Source: a virus
Direction: 5' to 3' (one strand)
Length of the DNA: 28,887 bases
IMG/VR virus record: IMGVR_UViG_3300032288_002427
Coordinates: 1-28,887 of that record
This document shows positions 7,149 through 13,523 of this stretch, in pieces; the first letter of the stretch is position 1, and each line of letters opens with the position of its first letter. The translations under genes were made by a program, and so were the position numbers. The notes under the pieces were generated by a model. The model saw nothing but the letters and a program-made list of their open reading frames with translations. It was not told the DNA's origin and made no database searches.

Positions 7149-7177
7149 TTGACTTTCTACAAGCGGCATGCTTGTAT
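7149..7177 (+). promoter_or_regulatory. Early promoter
   Basis: -35 TTGACT 7149-7154, a 17-nt spacer and -10 TTGTAT 7172-7177, before the gene at 7204. The spacer lacks the full three-box arrangement, though TTGCAC lies just upstream at 7143. Confidence 0.55.
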
Positions 7178-7203
7178 GTGACTACACCACGAAGGAGAGA
7201 GAC

Positions 7204-7395
7204 ATGAAGGACTACATCCACTCATACGAGAAGCAGGCGGCGGACTTGATGAAGGCCTACGTCGTCCTCGCCCGCGCCTGCGGCAAGACGCAGTACCTGA
7301 TGATTGACGCCGCCGAGGCCTGCGCGGCCAAGATCGGCATCAGCGTCACGGAGGCCGAGAGCATCTACCGCGAGTACGACTGCGGGAAGGCATGA
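7204..7395 (+). CDS. Small helical protein
   Basis: A 63-residue protein with start AAGGAGAGAGACATG. It is helical throughout and ends in AEACAAKIGISVTEAESIYREY. The gene at 24753 ends in a similar pattern (LACDKVAKKHGVSFDKALAEYREW), so the two may be distant paralogs. The function is unknown. It overlaps the next gene by 4 nt. Confidence 0.75.
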   Translation: MKDYIHSYEKQAADLMKAYVVLARACGKTQYLMIDAAEACAAKIGISVTEAESIYREYDCGKA

Positions 7396-7520
7396 CCGGA
7401 GCCGCGCTTGCAATCGGCCTGACCGCCGTCGCGGTCCCCGCGATGCCGCAGTGGTACATCGTCCTTGCCGCCATCAGCGTGGCATGGGTTGGAATCAACG
7501 CGCTAAGGAGAGAGGCATGA
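7392..7520 (+). CDS. Small membrane protein
   Basis: A 42-residue protein from ATG 7392 (ATGA overlap with the preceding stop). Residues 3-17 (GAALAIGLTAVAVPA) and 21-37 (WYIVLAAISVAWVGINA) are hydrophobic, so one or two membrane helices are expected, with a basic end (RREA). It is coupled by 4-nt overlaps at both sides. An inner-membrane early protein is likely; the role is unknown. Confidence 0.7.
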   Translation: MTGAALAIGLTAVAVPAMPQWYIVLAAISVAWVGINALRREA

Positions 7521-7708
7521 ACATCGGAGACACCGTCTACTACCGCGACAAGACCGGAGCCCACTTCGGGCACTTGGTGGAGCGCGGCTACAAGTGGGCT
7601 TTCGTCCAGATGGGCGACAAGAGGAAGCGCGTCCCGGTTGAGGACGTCAAGTCATGGCCTCCGCCGAGGACCGAGGTCACGACCTCACTTGTAAAGAGAG
7701 GACGCTAG
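7517..7708 (+). CDS. Small basic protein, SH3/KOW-like
   Basis: A 63-residue protein from ATG 7517, with AAGGAGAGAGGC upstream inside the preceding gene. NIGDTVYYRDKTGAHFGHLVERGYKWAFVQMG followed by KRKRVPVEDVKSWP looks like a small beta-barrel of SH3/KOW type. The TTGTAAAG box of the next promoter lies within its last codons (SLVKRGR). Confidence 0.7.
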   Translation: MNIGDTVYYRDKTGAHFGHLVERGYKWAFVQMGDKRKRVPVEDVKSWPPPRTEVTTSLVKRGR

Positions 7709-7754
7709 AAGCTTGCATCGCAATACCAGCAGAGGTAGTGTTGTCCTGTAAGCA
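7689..7754 (+). promoter_or_regulatory. Early promoter of the shared TTGTAAAG family
   Basis: TTGTAAAG 7689-7696, 16 nt, -35 TTGCAT 7713-7718, 17 nt, -10 TAGTGT 7736-7741 and TGTAAGCA 7747-7754. The upstream box is inside the coding end of the preceding gene. Confidence 0.75.
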
Positions 7755-7773
7755 AAGCAGCAAGGAGAGAGAC

Positions 7774-7959
7774 ATGAAGGTTTCACCGCGCACCTACTAC
7801 TGGACGATTCACCACAGGGACGGGTCGACCACCAACTACAAGACGGCACTCACCACTGCGCCGAAGCAGATCGCCAAGTACCACGCTCTGCAGATCGCCC
7901 GCGCAATGGGCGGCTACGACGTCAGCCTCAAGAAGACCGTCCTTCACAAGAACGCTTAG
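7774..7959 (+). CDS. Small hypothetical protein
   Basis: A 61-residue protein with start AAGGAGAGAGACATG. It has a beta-hairpin-like start (YYWTIHHRDGSTTNYKT) and a helical, basic second half (APKQIAKYHALQIARAMGG). No family is recognised. It shares an operon with the DUF6891-like gene. Confidence 0.72.
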   Translation: MKVSPRTYYWTIHHRDGSTTNYKTALTTAPKQIAKYHALQIARAMGGYDVSLKKTVLHKNA

Positions 7960-7976
7960 AAACAAGGAGAGAGACA

Positions 7977-8375
7977 ATGCTTGAAACGCTTGAGCAGACC
8001 ACCACCACCGACGAGTACGGGGAGTGGGCCACCGACCGCGAGCGCATCAAGGGCGCGTTCAAAGAGTTGAGGAAGCGCGGCTACGCCTGCAGGATGAACT
8101 TCATGTGCTGCGGCTCCTGCGCCTCCTACGCTCTGCACGAGAAGTACGATGGCAAGGACAAGAAGGGCCACGTTTTCTACTCGCGTCAGGGCGAGGAGGC
8201 CTTCTACGAGAAGCGCGGCTACCGGCTGCGCGGCAAGTCCGACGACCTTCAGGCCAACCTCTACCTCTCATGGAGCGGCGACGGCTACGAGATCGCGGCG
8301 GTGCTCCGCAAGCACGGCTTGGTCATTGAGTGGGACGAGGACGAGGCATACTGCATAATCTGCAAGCCATCTTGA
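7977..8375 (+). CDS. DUF6891-type protein
   Basis: A 132-residue protein with start AAGGAGAGAGACAATG. The block RGYACRMNFMCCGSCASYAL, then VFYSRQGEEAFY and LYLSWSGDGYEIAAVLRKHGL, matches what I recall of the DUF6891 family, found in actinobacteria and their phages. The Cys pair (MCCGSC) may bind metal. The function is unknown. It is the last gene of its operon and is followed by about 430 bp with no + strand gene. Confidence 0.8.
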   Translation: MLETLEQTTTTDEYGEWATDRERIKGAFKELRKRGYACRMNFMCCGSCASYALHEKYDGKDKKGHVFYSRQGEEAFYEKRGYRLRGKSDDLQANLYLSWSGDGYEIAAVLRKHGLVIEWDEDEAYCIICKPS

Positions 8376-8492
8376 CAGGTACTGCGTAGCGGTTGGTCGC
8401 GCTGCGGGCCTAGTGTCTCGGGCCTGCTTCACCAAGTAACCACCGAGGATGCCGACTGCATAACTCCCTTCAGGATTGCAGAAGCGGCACTC

Positions 8493-8522
8493 AGCGGGGA
8501 CTGGCTACGGCTGGTCCCCGCT
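8493..8522. terminator. 9-bp hairpin in the 8376-8806 gap
   Basis: AGCGGGGAC (8493-8501) pairs with GTCCCCGCT (8514-8522). The hairpin lies at the 3' end of the leftward candidate gene, whose stop codon is in the loop. There is no T-run on either side, so termination is uncertain. Confidence 0.4.
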
Positions 8523-8696
8523 GCACATTGGGCATACGACCGGGATCCAGCCGATAGTGCTGCGTTCGACCAAGTACCCCTGCCCCCAGCACCATGCGCA
8601 CATCTGAGCCACCGACTGAACGAGCGCAAACCGCTGCAACGACTCGCTCCCGCGCTGGTGAGTGGCCGTCCCCTCTGGTGACCATCCAATAGGCAT
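8505..8696 (-). CDS. Candidate leftward gene: small CxxCxGxG zinc protein
   Basis: This is the only minus-strand frame in the window with a recognisable motif. Its 63 residues contain CAWCWGQG (33-40) and CPMCSG (55-60), the CxxCxGxG spacing of DnaJ-type zinc knuckles that also occurs in small phage proteins. There is no ribosome site, but TAGAAT lies 6 nt before the ATG, so a leaderless message is possible. It occupies a stretch with no + strand gene. Chance occurrence cannot be excluded. Confidence 0.42.
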   Translation of the reverse strand: MPIGWSPEGTATHQRGSESLQRFALVQSVAQMCAWCWGQGYLVERSTIGWIPVVCPMCSGDQP

Positions 8697-8722
8697 GCGC
8701 CCATTCTAATAGCCGGGCAAGA

Positions 8723-8791
8723 TGTAAAGAAGCGCGGTGATCGCTTGATGTTTGTTTTCGTTTCCCTAGTGTTGGTGGTGCAAGACCACCA
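8723..8791 (+). promoter_or_regulatory. Early promoter of the shared family with leader hairpin
   Basis: TGTAAAG 8723-8729, 15 nt, -35 TTGATG 8745-8750, 16 nt, -10 TAGTGT 8767-8772. The leader then has TGGTGGT (8773-8779), GCAAG and ACCACCA (8785-8791), a perfect 7-bp hairpin at or near the transcript start. Confidence 0.65.
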
Positions 8792-8806
8792 CGCAGGGAG
8801 AGAGAC

Positions 8807-8935
8807 ATGGACACCGAGATTCAGATTGAGGACGAGGCCACCCTCCGCAACTGGGAGGACGAGGCCGAGTGGAGCGAGCGGCAGTACGTCGACTACATCG
8901 ACTTCATCGCAGACTGCTTGAGGGAGGCAGCGTGA
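8807..8935 (+). CDS. Very acidic small protein
   Basis: A 42-residue protein with start GGGAGAGAGACATG. It is strongly acidic (MDTEIQIEDEATL, NWEDEAEWSE, YVDYIDFIADCL). No domain is recognised. It overlaps the next gene by 4 nt and ends in the latter's ribosome site (GAGGGAGGCA). Confidence 0.7.
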   Translation: MDTEIQIEDEATLRNWEDEAEWSERQYVDYIDFIADCLREAA

Positions 8936-9135
8936 ACTGGGACGAGCGTTGGTACGCAGCGACGGGAAAGAAGGTTCACCCCGTCGACCTGAGCGCAGGC
9001 CTTGAGCGCATGTACGAGTTGACGGAGGGCCGTGACCTCCTGCGCCGGGACGAAGCAACGTGGACCCTCTCCCGGATCTACCGCGCCGACGAGGACTACC
9101 TCGCATGGCTGCTTGCCGGAATTGTCGGGCCTTAG
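8932..9135 (+). CDS. Small helical protein
   Basis: A 67-residue protein from GTG 8932 with GAGGGAGG upstream. It opens NWDERWYAATGKKVHPVDL and continues with acidic/basic helices (ERMYELTEGRDLLRRDEATW). The function is unknown. It is the second gene of a two-gene operon. Confidence 0.68.
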   Translation: MNWDERWYAATGKKVHPVDLSAGLERMYELTEGRDLLRRDEATWTLSRIYRADEDYLAWLLAGIVGP

Positions 9136-9138
9136 CAA

Positions 9139-9203
9139 TTGTAAAGACTCTCCCGTAGTGCTTGCATTTGCAGAGCGTGAAGCGCATACTGTGAATGTAA
9201 GCA
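9139..9203 (+). promoter_or_regulatory. Early promoter of the shared TTGTAAAG family
   Basis: TTGTAAAG 9139-9146, 15 nt, -35 TTGCAT 9162-9167, 17 nt, -10 CATACT 9185-9190, ATGTAAGCA 9195-9203. It drives a four-gene operon from 9225. Confidence 0.78.
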
Positions 9204-9224
9204 CCACGGAGAGAGAGGCACACA

Positions 9225-9404
9225 ATGACCGAGTACCACCTTGACGCAGAATTCGCAAAGATCCTCGGAGGCTTCGACTTCGACGCCCAGAGGAACGCAG
9301 CCGCCATCGACGCGGTTGAGGCGGAACTGGACGGGAACATGGAGCGGGCCGAGCAGATCCGCGCCGAGGCCGCGCTGGAGCGCATGATCGCGAGGGCGCT
9401 GTAA
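9225..9404 (+). CDS. Small acidic helical protein
   Basis: A 59-residue protein with start GGAGAGAGAGGCACACAATG. It is almost entirely helical and acidic (AAAIDAVEAELDGNMERAEQIRAEAALERM). No domain is recognised. TAATG overlap couples it to the next gene. Confidence 0.7.
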   Translation: MTEYHLDAEFAKILGGFDFDAQRNAAAIDAVEAELDGNMERAEQIRAEAALERMIARAL

Positions 9405-9637
9405 TGAGCACCCGCTACGAGGACTTCACCGGGAGCCACAACCAGTACGCGGTAGGCGACATCATCCTCGCCTTCCACAACGGCGAGAAGCGCCGCTTTG
9501 AGATCACCGGCAAGTACGAGGACGTCAAGAACGGCGAGCCGGGCTGGGACGGGATCTGGATCGACCACCAGCCGGTAGGCCGCGAGCCGATCATGGCTTG
9601 GGGCTACGACTATCAAATCGAAGCGATCGTGGGGTAA
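9404..9637 (+). CDS. Small beta-rich protein
   Basis: A 77-residue protein from ATG 9404 (TAATG overlap). It has alternating hydrophobic strands (NQYAVGDIILAFHNGEKRRFEI and DGIWIDHQPVG), suggesting a small barrel. The function is unknown. Confidence 0.7.
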   Translation: MSTRYEDFTGSHNQYAVGDIILAFHNGEKRRFEITGKYEDVKNGEPGWDGIWIDHQPVGREPIMAWGYDYQIEAIVG

Positions 9638-9639
9638 GC

Positions 9640-9738
9640 ATGAACGACGAGCAGGCATACACGGAGTGGCTGCGAAACGCAGCGTTCACCGACATCACCG
9701 AGCGCGTCAAGGAGATGCTCGCGGAGGAGGAGGACTGA
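9640..9738 (+). CDS. Very small acidic protein
   Basis: A 32-residue protein from ATG 9640, three bases after the previous stop, ending MLAEEED. It overlaps the next gene by one base (TGATG). GGGGTAAGC precedes it, so initiation is weak and coupling likely. Codon use matches its neighbours. Confidence 0.5.
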   Translation: MNDEQAYTEWLRNAAFTDITERVKEMLAEEED

Positions 9739-10133
9739 TGGACGAGGCCCATTTGGCAAACTTGCTGTTCGACTTGGACGAGGCGATCCGCAAGGCCGAG
9801 CGTGACCTTGGAAAGCTGAAGCGTGATCGGGAAACGCTGGAACAGGAACTTGCGGAGCAAGTAGGAGTCGGCGGCGTGGTTTTCATCCACGACGGCAGCA
9901 CGATGGTGATCGTCGGGCGCGGCACTAGGGCGGTGGACAAGGAGGCCGTCGAACGGCTGAAGGATGTCCTTCCTCCTGCGTTGCAGCCGCGCAAGGTTGT
10001 CACCGTGAAGTACCCGACCGTCTCCGAGGTCGAAGGCAGCGAAATGGCTGACCAGTTGATTCGACTCAAGAGCGAGGATCGCCCGTACTCGGTGCGCTTC
10101 CGCGACGGATCGGATGTGGACTTCGGAGGGTGA
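9738..10133 (+). CDS. Coiled-coil protein of unknown function
   Basis: A 131-residue protein from ATG 9738 (GGAGGAGGAGGAC upstream). Residues 5-45 are a coiled coil (DLDEAIRKAERDLGKLKRDRETLEQEL). The C-terminal part is beta/alpha (VGGVVFIHDGSTMVIVGRGTRAV). It is the last gene of the operon starting at 9225 and sits directly before the recombination cluster. No family is recognised. Confidence 0.72.
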   Translation: MDEAHLANLLFDLDEAIRKAERDLGKLKRDRETLEQELAEQVGVGGVVFIHDGSTMVIVGRGTRAVDKEAVERLKDVLPPALQPRKVVTVKYPTVSEVEGSEMADQLIRLKSEDRPYSVRFRDGSDVDFGG

Positions 10134-10145
10134 GTAGCCTATAAT
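10117..10145 (+). promoter_or_regulatory. Promoter with consensus -10 before the recombination cluster
   Basis: TATAAT at 10140-10145 is a perfect -10. A weak -35 (TGGACT) lies 17 nt upstream. It does not carry the TTGTAAAG box, so the recombination genes may be controlled separately. Confidence 0.55.
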
Positions 10146-10176
10146 GGGCACCCATCACCAACATAAGGAGAGAGGC

Positions 10177-10842
10177 TTGAGTACTGAAATCGTTGTAAGC
10201 GAGTCGCCGGACATGATGATGCAGACGCTTGACGCGGCTGGCATCGTTTCGCAGGCATCGCAGGTAGCCGGACTGCTGACCGACATTCTTCGCGACCAGA
10301 AGTTGGTCGCCAACATTCAGGGCCGCGAGCACGTCATGGTGGAAGGCTGGACGATGCTTGCCGCCATGATGAATCACTCAGTGGGGACCACTGGAACCGA
10401 GCCGGTCACAATCAACGGGCACGCTGGCTTCCAGACTCACGCGACCGTCTACGACCGGCATGGGAATGTCGTCGGCTCGGCAGACGGTGTCTGCACGCGA
10501 GGCGAGCGTTCGTGGTCGGGGCGCGATGACTACGCGCTTGCAGGCATGGCCCAGACGCGAGCGGTCAGCAGGGCGCTCCGGCAAAGGTTCGGATTTGTGA
10601 TCCGGCTTGCCGGGTACGAGTCGACGCCTGCTGAGGAGATGGGCTACGAGCCGCCCAGCATCAGCAAGGAGCAGCAGGACGCCTTGTTCAAGATCGTCAA
10701 GGACAACAAGATCCCAGCCGAGGAGGCAAAGCGCGTGATCAAGGAAGCTGCGGGCGTCGACACCTCGTCGGACATTCCGACCGACAAGTACGAGAGTGTC
10801 ATCGACATGCTCAAGCGCGAGTTTGACGCAACGGTGGAGTAG
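10177..10842 (+). CDS. Possible single-strand annealing / recombination protein
   Basis: TTG 10177 is chosen because AAGGAGAGAGGC lies directly upstream; the product is 221 residues. Notable blocks are GREHVMVEGWTMLAAMM, ATVYDRHGNVVGSADGVCTR and DDYALAGMAQTRAVSRALRQ, then FGFVIRLAGYESTPAEEMGY. The arginine-rich AxTRAxSRALR helix followed by a G/F segment is a pattern I associate with phage annealing-type proteins, but no family motif is decisive. A RusA-like resolvase gene two genes downstream supports a recombination role. The C-terminal ~65 residues look like a separate helical domain. Confidence 0.7.
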   Translation: MSTEIVVSESPDMMMQTLDAAGIVSQASQVAGLLTDILRDQKLVANIQGREHVMVEGWTMLAAMMNHSVGTTGTEPVTINGHAGFQTHATVYDRHGNVVGSADGVCTRGERSWSGRDDYALAGMAQTRAVSRALRQRFGFVIRLAGYESTPAEEMGYEPPSISKEQQDALFKIVKDNKIPAEEAKRVIKEAAGVDTSSDIPTDKYESVIDMLKREFDATVE

Positions 10843-10848
10843 TCAGTT

Positions 10849-11058
10849 ATGCTCACGCCTGTGTATCAGGCAGGCGCAAGGATCAGGGAACTCCGACGCG
10901 GTAGGAAAATGAGCCGCGCCGAGTTGGCGGTCGCAGCAGGAGTCAGCATCACGACCATCAACCGGATTGAGCAAGGCACCCGCGTCGGGCTTCCTTCCCT
11001 TGCAGCGATCCTGTCGATACTTGACCCGGAGGCACGCCTGAGCGACTACGCAGAGTGA
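10849..11058 (+). CDS. XRE-family helix-turn-helix protein
   Basis: A 69-residue protein, essentially one Cro/CI-type domain: GARIRELRRGRKMSRAELAVAAGVSITTINRIEQGTR, then a LPSLAAILSIL helix. The recognition helix is SITTINRIEQ. It is a stand-alone repressor or activator and a second candidate for a factor acting on the early promoters. It overlaps the resolvase gene by 4 nt. Confidence 0.85.
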   Translation: MLTPVYQAGARIRELRRGRKMSRAELAVAAGVSITTINRIEQGTRVGLPSLAAILSILDPEARLSDYAE

Positions 11059-11474
11059 TCTGCGAGCGGGATACGCACTCGTTCATCCTGCGCCTGCCGG
11101 TAACCCCGGTGGGGCAGGAGCGTGCCCGTCACTCTCGGAACGGCCACACATACACTCCGGCCAAGACCCGGCAAGCGACTAATGAGATTCGTGAACTCTG
11201 GTCGCTTGCCGGGAAGCCGGTCGTTGAAGGCGAGTGGTTTTCGATCAGCATCCTCGCGCAGATCCCCAAGCCGAGGACGTCGAAACTTGCCTACCCTGCT
11301 CGCCCGGACGTCGACAACATCGCCAAGTTGGTGCTGGACGCGTTGCAGGGCTATGCCTTCCAGAATGACTCTCGCTGCTGCTCGCTGTCGGTGAGCAAGG
11401 AGTGGGGAGGCCCGTTGCTCGTCGCCAGAATAAAGTGGGGGCAGCCCGTCACCACAGCGGACTGCCCCCGGTAA
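11055..11474 (+). CDS. rusA: RusA-like Holliday junction resolvase
   Basis: A 139-residue protein from GTG 11055. It carries the RusA signature PDVDNIAKLVLDALQGYAFQNDSR, with acidic residues Asp85, Asp87, Asp95 and Asp105 and Lys91 in the expected order. RusA enzymes are homodimers that cut four-way DNA junctions and branched replication products. The N-terminal RLPVTPVGQERARHSRNGH strand region also fits. It ends the recombination operon. Confidence 0.85.
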   Translation: MICERDTHSFILRLPVTPVGQERARHSRNGHTYTPAKTRQATNEIRELWSLAGKPVVEGEWFSISILAQIPKPRTSKLAYPARPDVDNIAKLVLDALQGYAFQNDSRCCSLSVSKEWGGPLLVARIKWGQPVTTADCPR

Positions 11475-11559
11475 GCCGCCTAGAGGGAGAGAGACTGATA
11501 CCTCCGAAGCGGCGATTGCGACCGTAGCACATCAATGCTGCAGGTTTCGACTCTACGAC

Positions 11560-11645
11560 TTGTAAAGAAAGTCGACGCCCGCTTGATCAGTCCCTACCCG
11601 TGTGGCATGGTGGTATCACCCCACAATGGGGGGGGTAAGGGGGGG
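11560..11645 (+). promoter_or_regulatory. Shared-family promoter followed by a G-run leader
   Basis: TTGTAAAG 11560-11567, 15 nt, -35 TTGATC 11583-11588, 17 nt, -10 CATGGT 11606-11611. The leader then contains a CCCC/GGGG hairpin and two runs of eight G separated by TAA (about 11628-11646), before the gene at 11702. The 11475-11559 stretch before it shows only a ribosome-site-like GAGGGAGAGAGAC followed by a CTG instead of a start codon. Confidence 0.55.
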
Positions 11646-11701
11646 GCACCAACACCATCAACTCCCTTCTTTCTCTATCACCACACACACAGAGAGAGAC
11701 A

Positions 11702-12220
11702 ATGATTACTGAGAATGATGTGTCGCTGCTCGTTGATCGCATCGCTGGTATGTGGCCGGTGATGAAGAACAACGAGGAGCAAAAGCGAGCGATTGCCATG
11801 CTCATCATGGAACGCGGATCCCGGCTGAATGTTGAGGATCTGAACGAGGGCTACCGGCTGCTCGTCCTCAACGGAAAGACCTCGCGCCCAGACGGAGGCC
11901 CGGCGTTCCCGCCAGCGCCCGGTGAGATCCTCGGCTGCATCCTTGCCTCGGCATCAGCGCGGCGCACGACGCCCCGCGACGGCTCCCCGCGTAAGGTGGC
12001 TGGGAGGGTATGCCGCAAGTGCGGCTCCGCCGTCCACTACCTTCCCGGCGAGGAAACCATCCACTGCGGCTCCTGCAACACGGTGCAGATGATCGCTGGC
12101 AAGACGCAACTTTCGCCGCACGACGTTCACTCGCTGCGGCTGGAGGATCCTGACTCCTACAGCGACGAGGAAGTCGAAGCGGCGAAGCGCCGATTCAAGA
12201 TCGCAATGGGGGGGATGTGA
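11702..12220 (+). CDS. Zinc-ribbon protein with helicase-loader-like N-terminus
   Basis: A 172-residue protein with start CAGAGAGAGACAATG. Residues 1-85 are helical and end in PAFPPAPGEILG, reminiscent of the FPP segment in SPP1 G39P-type helicase-loader/inhibitor proteins. Residues 102-123 hold CRKCG and CGSC, a zinc ribbon. A replication role is inferred from the N-terminal resemblance only; no helicase gene is in the window. It overlaps the next gene by 4 nt. Confidence 0.75.
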   Translation: MITENDVSLLVDRIAGMWPVMKNNEEQKRAIAMLIMERGSRLNVEDLNEGYRLLVLNGKTSRPDGGPAFPPAPGEILGCILASASARRTTPRDGSPRKVAGRVCRKCGSAVHYLPGEETIHCGSCNTVQMIAGKTQLSPHDVHSLRLEDPDSYSDEEVEAAKRRFKIAMGGM

Positions 12221-12564
12221 CCAGCGAGGATTACGCCCGGCTGTGCTTGCGCCGACTGCGCGGCTCGCTTGACGGCGAAGGCGACGAGAAGTATGCCGAC
12301 CCCGGCTACAACCGACTGAGCGTGATGCTGATCACCCGCATCATGGGAGCAGGCGCTGACGAGTACGAGGTCGACGCCGACACTCAGTTGGTGGAGGTCA
12401 AGCCTCTCCTAGACCTGATCCGCGACATGGAGGAGGAGGTGACTGACCTCGTTGCCTACGCCGCCGTCTTTGCGGAGAGGACGCATGTTGAGATGCGCCC
12501 GCTAGTATCAACGGCCATCAAGATGATGACCATGATTCAGCAGATCAAGGACGAGTTTGAGTGA
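12217..12564 (+). CDS. Helical protein of unknown function
   Basis: A 115-residue protein from GTG 12217 (overlapping ATGTGA). It has acidic and hydrophobic helices (YNRLSVMLITRIMGAG, VKPLLDLIRDMEEEVTDLVAYAAVFAER) and a Met-rich end (AIKMMTMIQQIKDEFE). No domain is recognised. It is translationally coupled on both sides. Confidence 0.72.
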   Translation: MTSEDYARLCLRRLRGSLDGEGDEKYADPGYNRLSVMLITRIMGAGADEYEVDADTQLVEVKPLLDLIRDMEEEVTDLVAYAAVFAERTHVEMRPLVSTAIKMMTMIQQIKDEFE

Positions 12565-12851
12565 GGCGAGACTGGAAGCAGGCTAGGGCCAAGGTCGACT
12601 CGGAGGGGGAGTGCCGAGTCTGCGAGAACGGTCAAGACCTGCAAGCCGCCCACACCATCGGGCGCAAGCACGATCCGCCTACCGGGAAAGTGCGCCCTCT
12701 TGACATCGTGCCGTTGTGCGTGAAATGCCACATGGAATACGATGGCCGCAGGCTCAACCTGCTGCCCTACCTGACCGTTGAGGAACAGGCCGCTGCCGTA
12801 GAGCATGTCGGAATCATCAGCGCACTCAGGAGGCTCACGAATGAGCGATAA
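12561..12851 (+). CDS. HNH-like zinc protein
   Basis: A 96-residue protein from GTG 12561. CRVCENGQDLQAAHTIGRKHD followed by DIVPLCVKCHMEYDGRRLNLL is a small HNH layout: CxxC, AH, then LCxxCH. The usual Asn before the last zinc pair is Asp, so nuclease activity is uncertain. Such free-standing HNH proteins in phages act as homing, packaging-associated or recombination nucleases; position gives no decision here. Confidence 0.75.
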   Translation: MRRDWKQARAKVDSEGECRVCENGQDLQAAHTIGRKHDPPTGKVRPLDIVPLCVKCHMEYDGRRLNLLPYLTVEEQAAAVEHVGIISALRRLTNER

Positions 12852-13083
12852 GCCCGCCCTCGTCAAGGAGGGGGAACGCCTGCGAGACCTCTACCAAGGC
12901 GGCAAGGAATCCGACACGGTCGAAGCCGCCTTGTCGTGCTACTACGGCATCAGCGAGATTGTCCGTCAGGCCGAGGACGAGAAGGACGGCAGGATCCTCA
13001 CGTTCGCCGCTCCGCAGATCAGCGACCTTGCTGTTCGACTTGGCTGGCTGCAGGCCGACAAGAACGCTAAACCCAAATTGTAA
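12841..13083 (+). CDS. Small helical protein
   Basis: An 80-residue protein from ATG 12841 with CAGGAGG upstream, overlapping the HNH-like gene by 11 nt. It is a charged helical protein (VKEGERLRDLYQGGKESDTVEAAL) with no recognised domain. Its last codons (TTG TAA) form the TTGTAAAG box of the next promoter. Confidence 0.7.
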   Translation: MSDKPALVKEGERLRDLYQGGKESDTVEAALSCYYGISEIVRQAEDEKDGRILTFAAPQISDLAVRLGWLQADKNAKPKL

Positions 13084-13142
13084 AGATGAATCAGTATCGC
13101 TTGCATTCCAGTTTCTTTGATGGGATGCTGTGAGGGTAAGCA
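13078..13142 (+). promoter_or_regulatory. Shared-family promoter for the first structured RNA
   Basis: TTGTAAAG 13078-13085, 15 nt, -35 TTGCAT 13101-13106, 17 nt, -10 GATGCT 13124-13129, GGTAAGCA 13135-13142. No credible start codon with a ribosome site follows. Confidence 0.65.
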
Positions 13143-13446
13143 AAGCAACGGGGACTTGGAACCGCTCTGGTTTGCTTACTAAGCGCACGGGGATTCCCTG
13201 CAAGGGTCCACCGGTTCATGCAACCGCTCCGCCGAGAGCGGCATGGGTGAAACACCCCAGCATGGCCAATGCTTGGAGGCGGCATGCGTCCTAGGTGGCT
13301 GCCCGTGGCTGATGCTTACAGGGGTATGACCCGCAAGGGTTCCTCGCCCAGCGTTCGGAGCAAGTACGGGAACGCACGGAGGCACCGGAGAACCGGACAC
13401 GCTTATCGGATTGCGTGGACACGGGGCCGGTGCCTCGGCCATTCTA
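13136..13446 (+). ncRNA. Candidate structured non-coding RNA A
   Basis: Starting 7 nt after the -10, GTAAGCAAA (13136-13144) pairs with TTTGCTTAC (13171-13179) and encloses the module AACGGGGACTTGGAACCGC. More pairings follow: CCGCTC/GAGCGG (13224/13236), GGGTG-AAA-CACCC (13245-13257), and a 10-bp closing helix GAGGCACCGG/CCGGTGCCTC (13379-13388 / 13437-13446) with an inner CACGC/GCGTG hairpin. No frame here has a ribosome site or protein-like composition. The 3' end is a guess. Confidence 0.6.
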
Positions 13447-13458
13447 GAATCTGGGAAA

Positions 13459-13523
13459 TTGTAAAGATGACCGGATTGGACTTGCATCCTGTTTGGTCGC
13501 ATGGCAATCTACTTATTGCAAGG
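13459..13523 (+). promoter_or_regulatory. Shared-family promoter for the second structured RNA
   Basis: TTGTAAAG 13459-13466, 15 nt, -35 TTGCAT 13482-13487, 17 nt, -10 CAATCT 13505-13510, ATTGCAAGG 13515-13523. Again no translation start follows. Confidence 0.65.

Noticed and set aside
8429-9658. A 409-residue minus-strand frame
   Set aside because: It is antisense to five well-supported + strand genes with good ribosome sites; long antisense frames are common in GC-rich phage DNA.
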